Origin: Phaeoceros laevis
Lineage: Eukaryota; Anthocerotophyta; Anthocerotopsida; Notothyladales
Assembly: GCA_049999765.1 (NCBI GenBank)
Contig: JBNGIQ010009303.1
Coordinates: 78,383 to 101,564, forward strand
DNA length: 23,182 nucleotides
Direction: 5' to 3'
The stretch's first letter is position 1. The number at the start of each line of letters is the position of its first letter. The translations under genes and the position numbers were made by a program. This document shows positions 16,917 through 23,182 of the stretch, in pieces. The notes beneath the pieces are model-generated. The model was not told the origin of the DNA. It did not search any database and saw only the letters and a list, made by a program, of their open reading frames with translations.

Positions 16917-19900
16917 TCAGTATGCAAATTTAACACAACTAACCTCTACCAACTCTCCACCACGCATCACAGACATTGTCTTCTGTTTGAACCTATCAGA
17001 ATCTATCTCGGGCAAGCTAGGTTTCGAAGAATCAACAATCTCTTGTTGAGAACCTGGTGGCAGCACACCACTGCCATCCTTGTTAGACAAAGATTCACTC
17101 TTCAAACCTGACGTAGACGGAGCACTTTCAGTGCCCTGGCCACCATCAGCTAGTGCTACTTGATCAGATCCATCACTGCCAAGATGTTCCAAAGCCGGAG
17201 AAGCTGCGCTGCTGACAGCCTGCTTGCTTGGATGCTTTCCCGCATCACACAGTTCGGCATCTTGATCTGCAACTGAACTCACTCTCATGCTGTTGATGTC
17301 CACTGGGCTATCTGATGGCAGTTCCTCCCTTACGGATCTATCAATTTCATGCCCACCTGCACTCTGGGCTGTACAAGGCTCAACTACATCAACCGCAGAA
17401 CTGGTACCCGCCTCATTCACCACACACAGGGTATTGACTCCTTGCCCTCTAGTTTCTTCATGCCGAGTCTGGCCTAGGTTCGAATGTGCTACGCTTTCTT
17501 CCCCATTGGCAAGAACCAAGTTTGCTTCTTGCCCATCGCTGCAGACAGTGTCCTTCTCTTCACATCCTACCCGTTCCGAAACCAAACTCAAATGCTCTTG
17601 TGCGGATTCGTCACAATGAATACCTACAGCAACTTCTTTGTTGCATTTTTCTGAAGCAGGAGCAGGAGGTATTACTACAGGACAGTTTTGATGATCACTG
17701 CCACCCACTACATTCGAATGACTAGGGGCATCAGAATCAGAGTCTCTGTGGATTTTTATCCTTCTCTGCTGGTTACTTGACTGTTGAGGGCGGCTATCCG
17801 GACCAGTAACTGATGATGGGTGACGAGGTTGCTTTTTGTGGCCGCTGGAAGTTGCAACAGCCACAACATCTTCCTCCCTCTTAGAGCCAATAAGATTGTC
17901 CTTGTTACGTGCTCTGTCAACATTGTCGGGCACTAAGCTTGTATCTCTGTTACGCTGATCCAATCTGCCCCGTGTCGCCGGAATTTTCAAGCTTGGCACA
18001 GCTCCTCCAGTGACGTTGTTAACATCATCAGCTCCTGTAATAACCACCCGAAACTCTGGTTTCAGTTTCTTTCCACATTTTCCTGCAGATTGTCCTGAGA
18101 CTTCCAGTCGCAAAGGCACCTTCAGTTTCCGGCTACCATCACCAGACGGGGCATCCTTGCCACTCTCAGGTTCTGGTGCAGGGTGATCAAGTATACTTGA
18201 GCTGACATCATAGCTCGTGGGACGGACTCGTTCTTGGAGCACATTTGGCATATTGCTGGTCAGAGTATAAGATACATGCTCGTCAAGTCTCTCTTCACTA
18301 CTCTTTTCCCATCCACCTGCAGACTCTCTACAGAATGAGGGCAAGTCATACCCTCCACCTTTTTCTGGAGAGTATCTGTCAAACTCTGATGAATGACTGC
18401 TTGGTGGTTCAAGAGCCCCAGCATCAGCAGATGCCACAATCTCGAGAGTAGCAGCCTCCATTCGACGTCTTCTGCTATCCTCTAAATGCTTCATCAGATT
18501 TGACAGCGCTTGTTGACGAAGTTTCATCTCTTGTATCTCAGCCTCCAAAGTTGCATCATCCAGTTTTTCTGCATCTAAGGAGTCAAACGTTAGAATTTGA
18601 TTATCTCTTGAGTTCTCTTTCTCCTTACGTAGAGCCAAGTCTGGCTTATTTGTCTCTAGCAAGGATGTGAACAACCTGTCTTCCTCTCCACTACTGTTAC
18701 TGCTAGTATTAGCACATGATTCCTCTGGCTCATTTCCTCTTCGACGGCTCTTCCTTTTTTTGTACCTGACAACTTTTGTATTATCACCAAGAAGGGCTAC
18801 TTTATTCCTTGCTCTCTTTGATGCCCCTTGACTCCTGCTCCTGCTCCTCCTGCTATGAGCCCTTGATAGGATATCCTCAGTGTGGCGTCGTTTTCGCTGT
18901 ACCTGCTCTTGGGACATGTCTCCAAATTCTGTTGTCTTTCTGGTGGCCTTATCCCTGGTTCTTGCTTGCCTCGGTGGAGATAAGCTGTTGGATTTCTTTT
19001 TCTTTCTGCTGTGTGGACTCCTCCCCCTCTCCCTCTCTGCACTCCTGTGTTTATGTCTGTGCTTCTTTTTGTTCTTGTGTCTGTGCACTGGGCTTGGGGT
19101 ATCACTCTCACTCTCAACCAATCTTCTCGTTGAGTTGTGCTTAGTCTTTCTCCTACTTTGAGGCCCTCGCCCACACACGCCATCACTACAATTACCGTCT
19201 CTGCAGCTGGCCAAGCCATCAACACTGGTAGTTGGCTGTGCACTAGGGTGCATTAGCTGGCCTTCCGCCATGTCCCTTTTCAAATCAATTGTTTCCCTCT
19301 CAGAGTGATTGACATGGTTCCCTCCCCACTCACCATCTTCTTGAATATGCTCGCCTTTCTCACTTTCAACATCTTTCAGGTCCCTGATGCCATCTGGTAT
19401 GATTTGGTTTTCCTCTGCTACATGCTCTGACTTTCCAAGATCATCAAATGCAGCAATATCCAGTCCAGAAACAAGAAACTTCTCCAGCTCCTCAACAAAC
19501 TTTAGAGCATTTTCAAACAAAAATGGTTGAACAGCACTGGCCAAAGCTTTCCGCCAATCCTTCTGTCTGGTTTCCTTCTTGTTCACCTCATGTGTGCCCT
19601 TCTTCGACCTGACCAAGACCCATACCAAATTGTTTGAACAACCGCAAAGAGAACCAAGTGTCAGTATCATTCCAACTATACAGTTTACTCCATCCCTATG
19701 CCCGTGAGAAATAGAACGAACATACCTGCTGCCATAAAAGTCAATCACGCCCATAACATGGTGCATCACTATTTGAACGTCCTCCTCCTACAACATTGCA
19801 AACAACTGCACACAATCAGCAACTCCGAGCTTTGCTTGTCACCAACAACTTAAGCCTGCAAGCGAATCCAGTAGGTGGAGATACCTCCATAAGGGCCTGA

Positions 19901-20782
19901 AGCTCCCGTTGAACCCAGCATTGCAGCCAACGGTTTCTTCCAGCCCGTGAAATAGAGTCTGCAGAGAACTGGCTCGTAGGAACACGGTTTTGCGCCAAGC
20001 CAACCTCCATCGATGGAATTGTGGAACGTCCTTCGTGCCCTAAAAGTACATCCCCATGCATCACTTTCCAATCCCCCATGAAGAAAGGACACATGCCAGC
20101 TCAAATCGGATGTCCACTCACCTTGCTGAACTGAGTAAACTGCTTGACGACGCATATGTGCTTGGGACATGAAGAATCTATACACCAAAATGCACACTGC
20201 AGATTAGAAATACGAACTCAAAGCCAATTGAGAGATGCAGATCAGTGCAGGGGCATTGGCAATATAGGACATCACAAACATGCAGCTCTATCAGGTTAAT
20301 CAATGTCTACAGCCAGGTACCCTGTAGATCTGCCCCGGGATGGGGTGATGTAGTGCCGTTGGAATTTTTTGCCATGTAAGTTATGAATGATGGAGACATA
20401 GCGATTCTGCGAGCATTGAGAAACAAGAGGAATCAAACACGTCAGGCAGGTCTGTTTGGGCTTCGGGAGGAATTTGTATGATTCTCAGCAAGATACTGTT
20501 GGGAGTATGCATCAAGGACACCTTGCACAGTGGACACTCCAACGACTGCACAGGGCCTGAGAGGTGAGCAACCGCCATATCCGACCATTGCAGGATACAA
20601 TGGTAGCAGAATTTATCTGATGCAGAATGAAGCTGGTCAGACCAAATCCCAAAACTTCATCGTGCGGAAGGATGTAGACAAGGTTGAAACATACGGAAGC
20701 AATGATCCAGAAATGCTTCGCTCTCCCTTGCTATGGTATCCAAGCAGATAGGACACCGCTTCCTGTCGTCGCTCAACTCCAT
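16917..20782 (-). CDS. Topors-like RING E3 ubiquitin ligase, 7 exons, 1077 residues
   Basis: I assembled exons (in coding order) 20782-20695, 20616-20522, 20406-20321, 20177-20122, 20039-19885, 19787-19726 and 19608-16917; phases agree and the total is 1078 codons including stop. The N-terminal C3HC4 RING runs CPIC (10-13), C28-F-H30, C33, C36, CPLC (57-60). Then come SIIHNLHGKKFQRHYI (about 66-81), a Met/Arg-rich segment (AHMRRQAVY), NRWLQCWVQRELQALMEEEDVQIVMHHVMGVID (about 145-176) and a helical segment near residues 198-235. This order matches Topors-type ligases, nuclear RS-rich proteins with ubiquitin and, in animals, SUMO ligase activity. An Arg/Ser/Lys-rich stretch (about 332-471) follows, then a probable coiled coil (about 527-571) and a long disordered tail. 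VVITGADD resembles a SUMO-interacting motif. Least certain: the exon 3 donor, the exon 4 acceptor, and whether GAG/GTTAGT near 16943 splices the tail. Confidence 0.85.
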
Positions 20783-21640
20783 CGCTCGCCCCTGTCGTAG
20801 CTGCTCTCAACTGTCTTCCATGGCCTAAAATTTGCCCCACATTCCAATATTCAGCACTTGCAAAAAATCTTTGCAGGTGGCTGCAGCTCTTTCTGACACC
20901 GCTAATTTGCCACTTGAGAGCTGCCTCAGGTACTTTTGCAATTTAATTTTGAGCACAAGCTTCAGAGAATCACATCTAACCCCCTGGCGCTCCACTAGGG
21001 TTTCAGAAGCCACCGCGGGCGCGGAATCAGTCAAATTTGATACATGCTACCAGAGCGCTTGAGGCAGCATCACCACGATCCAAAGCTGCGGTTGATTACG
21101 AGATGGAAATCCACCTTATGCCACAATTCCTTACCACAATGCAACAACCAGAGGGAGTTTGTACAAGTCTCAAAAGAGTCAATTTTTGTCCGTCAGGGAC
21201 CGCTCAAATCCCACAGCCCGGTGTGAACTCCCCAGCTGTAATAAGTTCATTACCGATGCTCGAAGTAGTCACCAAAGGTCGGTGCAAACAGCAAAAGCAA
21301 CAGGCAGTGCCCGGTACCGGTTGGTACTAGGTAGTAACTTGGTAGTCTACTCCGCTTAGAGAGTGCACTCTCACCACATATCAAATTCGAATTTTGCCAA
21401 TTTGCTCGGCTAGATGTTTTGTGGTGCAGACTCCTTGGATAAAGATCAAAATAGAAAATAGATTCAAAATAGCACTAGGGCTTAAAATATTTAATGTAAA
21501 AAGTAGATAATAGAAAATATGAGTCTTGTTGTTGTAGGGCCCGCACTGGCTTCTTACTTCTAGTGGTATGAAAGAGAGTGTCAAAAAATTGGTGTTACAA
21601 TGCTTGATTATTGGGATAATGACCTCCTAAGTGGTCTCAC
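20783..21640. other. Upstream region of the Topors-like gene
   Basis: This 858-bp stretch precedes the minus-strand E3 start codon and should hold its leader and promoter. There is a short GC-rich patch near 21013-21025 (CCGCGGGCGCGG), possibly near a transcription start. Beyond 21360 the sequence turns AT-rich. No ORF resembles a known protein. Confidence 0.45.
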
Positions 21641-21648
21641 AATTGTTC

Positions 21649-22009
21649 TTCTATGTTATAGGGTGAGGGCACTCCTAATGCTCATCTATAAGCTTGGACT
21701 ATAGTACTTTCAAACTTCAACTATACCATGAGTCCTCTATTACATGTGGATTGTTCTTGTACAACCCAAGAGGTTAGGATTCTATGTTATAGGATAAGTG
21801 CACTTCTAATGCATCTCTATAGTGTTGAATAGTAGCATGAGTCTTTATTGTGTATAAATTTATCTTGTACAACCTAGGAGGTCAATATGCTTGTACTAGA
21901 GGTGCACCTTGCTTAAGTTGTGTGTGGCATGTGTATGTGTGATGTTGTTGAGGGGAGATGTACAACCTAGGAGGTCAATATTCTTGTACTTAAGGCGCAC
22001 CTTGCTTAA
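21649..22009. repeat. Diverged tandem repeats, left part
   Basis: CTATGTTATAGG begins near 21651 and again near 21782, with similar following text (CACT-CTAATGC, then CATGAGTC, then CTTGTACAACC), a period of about 131 bp. TACAACCTAGGAGGTCAATAT occurs at 21868 and again at 21961 with matching downstream sequence, a period of 93 bp. The copies have drifted. No coding capacity is seen. Confidence 0.75.
22006..22009. repeat. Left TTAA target-site copy
   Basis: TTAA directly before the left end of the inserted element. The equivalent single TTAA in the uninterrupted repeat copy is at 21913-21916. Confidence 0.8.
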
Positions 22010-22136
22010 TCCTTAAGAGCCCAGGGTTTGGAAACTCCAGAATCGCCTGTTATGAGGGCGATTCTTGTTTTGTGATATGCTGGTTCCATTGGGGGCCAGC
22101 CCGCTATCTAGCCACACCCCGGCGCGCCACGGCGCA

Positions 22137-22144
22137 CCACGTGG
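22137..22144. promoter_or_regulatory. G-box palindrome inside the transposon
   Basis: CCACGTGG is a perfect palindrome containing CACGTG, the core site for plant bHLH and bZIP factors. It lies in the GC-rich interior of the element, near another palindrome, GGCGCGCC (22121-22128). Function is inferred from motif identity. Confidence 0.35.
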
Positions 22145-22537
22145 ATACCGAACCTCCAGGCCTGGTTGCCAGCCTCCCAAGATTCGTGCCGCGGCTTCAT
22201 CATCGAGGAGAAACGGTACTCGGCGTGGCATGGATCTGGCGACCAGCATGCCTATAAGTGCAGCTGTCGTGCCGGTCCGACGGCTCCCAGCCCGTCCCGT
22301 CCCCGGCCCAACGCTAGGGACCTGACAGCCAAAGCAGACTCCTCCCTCGCGCCCAAGCCTACCCGACGCACCCAAAAGCGTAAAGTAGTTGTTTCACGTT
22401 TGGCCTCAATCACGGGCTTCCAAACTCACTTTCCACGGAAATCGGGGAATCAAGCATCCCGTTGGAGGAATCTTCCTTGCTGGCCGCCAGCCAAGGCCTC
22501 AAATAAAGAATTTGATAGGCAGATCCGGCATCACCAC

Positions 22538-22566
22538 GACGTCACGTTTCTAACAATACTATATAA
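22538..22566 (+). promoter_or_regulatory. Promoter-like GACGTCAC plus TATATAA pair in the transposon
   Basis: GACGTCAC (22538-22545) is followed after 14 bp by TATATAA (22560-22566), pointing rightwards out of the element into the AT-rich repeat. This spacing resembles a plant core promoter. No downstream gene is visible in the window. Confidence 0.35.
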
Positions 22567-22646
22567 GGCAATAAAATAATTTTTTCTGATGGGAGATAGT
22601 AGAAAGCATCGTTACAGATAAAAATGTCTTGTTGGGCTCTTAAGGG

Positions 22647-22650
22647 TTAA
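22647..22650. repeat. Right TTAA target-site copy
   Basis: TTAA directly after the right terminal inverted repeat. The following GTT then GGCATGTGTATGTGT (22660-22674) keeps the same 9-bp spacing from the TTAA as in the empty copy (21926-21940). Confidence 0.8.
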
Positions 22651-23182
22651 GTTCTCTAAGGCATGTGTATGTGTAATATATTGTTGAAGGAGGTTTGCAC
22701 TATTCCATAGCGGGCCCCTTTGCCTTCCCTACCTTTTAAGTCAATTTATGTGAATTTTTCTTGTATAATTGATTTTCAAATCATTGAATGTTCATGTTAT
22801 TGTTCCATAGAGGGGGGCCCTTACCTGCCTTTAAGGTGAATTTATGTGAATTTATCTTGTATAGTCCATGAGGTTTCGAAATGATTCAATATTTTTGTAA
22901 CAAAAAATGCATACAAACAGGGTAGGAAAATTGATTATTTATGGCTGCACATTGAGTTCCCTATTACATGTATACGTTCTAGAGCCTAGTCAGTTTTAGG
23001 ATGATCCAATAACTTTGCAATAAACAATGAATACAAGCATGGCAGAAATTCTTAGTGTTTATTGTGCTCGTAGCTCGGGAGACAATTGTAGTTTTGTACA
23101 ACTATCAAAACTTCATGTAATTTAAAATTTAACCTTGGACATGTACATGATGCCAAATTGGCAACTTTTCCTCTAGAATAAA
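22651..23182. repeat. Diverged tandem repeats, right part
   Basis: TTCCATAG at 22703-22710 and 22803-22810 marks a 100-bp period; both copies continue with a G/C run, then AATTTATGTGAATTT and CTTGTATA. Later text (CCCTATTACATGTATACGTTCT near 22962) recalls CCTCTATTACATGTGGATTGTTCT at 21733 in the left part, so both sides probably belong to one old repeat family. There is no ORF with support. Confidence 0.6.

Larger units (their letters stand above)
22010..22646. mobile_element. Non-autonomous TTAA-type DNA transposon (piggyBac/Kolobok/Sola3-like MITE), 637 bp
   Basis: The ends are TCCTTAAGAGCCCA (22010-22023) and TGGGCTCTTAAGGG (22633-22646), inverted repeats matching at 13 of 14 positions. 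TTAA flanks both ends (22006-22009 and 22647-22650). An uninterrupted paralogous copy of the flanks lies 93 bp upstream and has a single TTAA, confirming insertion with a 4-bp duplication. No transposase ORF is present; the open frames lack a convincing ATG and family similarity. A 9-bp inverted repeat sits just inside the left end (22039-22065). The interior is GC-rich, unlike the AT-rich surroundings. TTAA duplications are known for piggyBac, Kolobok and Sola3 superfamilies; the right end begins CCC when read inward, as piggyBac ends do. Superfamily is not resolved. Confidence 0.82.

Noticed and set aside
19609-19769. Start of the E3 ligase at MMHHVMGVID (19769)
   Set aside because: That frame reads through an intron (19725-19609). 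Splicing joins EEDVQIVMHHVMGVIDFYGS to SKKGTHEV and extends upstream to the RING.
20381-20521. Coding extension after CPLCK on the minus strand
   Set aside because: AAG/GTGTCC is a donor, and the following exon at 20406 restores the family sequence SIIH then FQRHYI.
22166-22579. 137-residue open frame inside the transposon
   Set aside because: It opens on TTG rather than ATG, has no recognisable domain, and runs into the TATA-like and tail sequence.
22013-22643. Inner TTAA copies (22013-22016 and 22640-22643) as the target duplication
   Set aside because: The uninterrupted repeat copy continues as TTAAGTT, matching the outer TTAA only; the inner ones belong to the terminal repeats.

Overview
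The window is nuclear DNA from a land plant. All four protein genes belong to plant or plant-expanded families: a subfamily XII-type bHLH factor, an OVATE family protein, a fasciclin-like arabinogalactan protein and a Topors-type RING E3. The introns are short (about 80-146 bp, GT-AG), and there is a plant-type nuclear tRNA-Asp. Very long low-complexity Ser/Gln/His-rich proteins and two large genes with no coding intron hint at a bryophyte or another non-seed plant, but the sequence alone does not fix the species.

Layout. 1-776 is a leader full of small upstream ORFs. 777-4833 (+) is an eight-exon bHLH gene interrupted by a 100-N assembly gap. 4834-6205 holds the facing 3' ends of two convergent genes. 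6206-11119 (-) is a 1637-residue single-exon OVATE protein. 11120-13032 is intergenic and carries a tight cluster of four inverted repeats. 13033-14463 (-) is a single-exon two-domain fasciclin-like AGP, with a leader and a possible promoter up to about 15560. 15560-16916 is intergenic, with a tRNA-Asp(GTC) gene at 16180-16251 (-) and a decayed tRNA-like sequence beside it. 16917-20782 (-) is a seven-exon Topors-like E3 ligase that I assembled exon by exon. 20783-21640 is its upstream region. 21650-23060 is an AT-rich array of diverged repeats interrupted by a 637-bp insertion.

The most interesting object is that insertion (22010-22646). It has near-perfect 14-bp terminal inverted repeats and is flanked on both sides by TTAA. 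A neighbouring repeat copy without the insertion, 93 bp upstream, reads straight through a single TTAA, so the empty site is present in the same window. This marks a non-autonomous TTAA-type (piggyBac, Kolobok or Sola3-like) DNA transposon, with a GC-rich promoter-like interior.

The genes do not form a pathway. They are independently transcribed neighbours: a transcription factor, a growth/shape regulator, a cell-wall surface glycoprotein and a nuclear ubiquitin/SUMO-type ligase. Shared oddities are very large disordered extensions on the bHLH and OVATE proteins.
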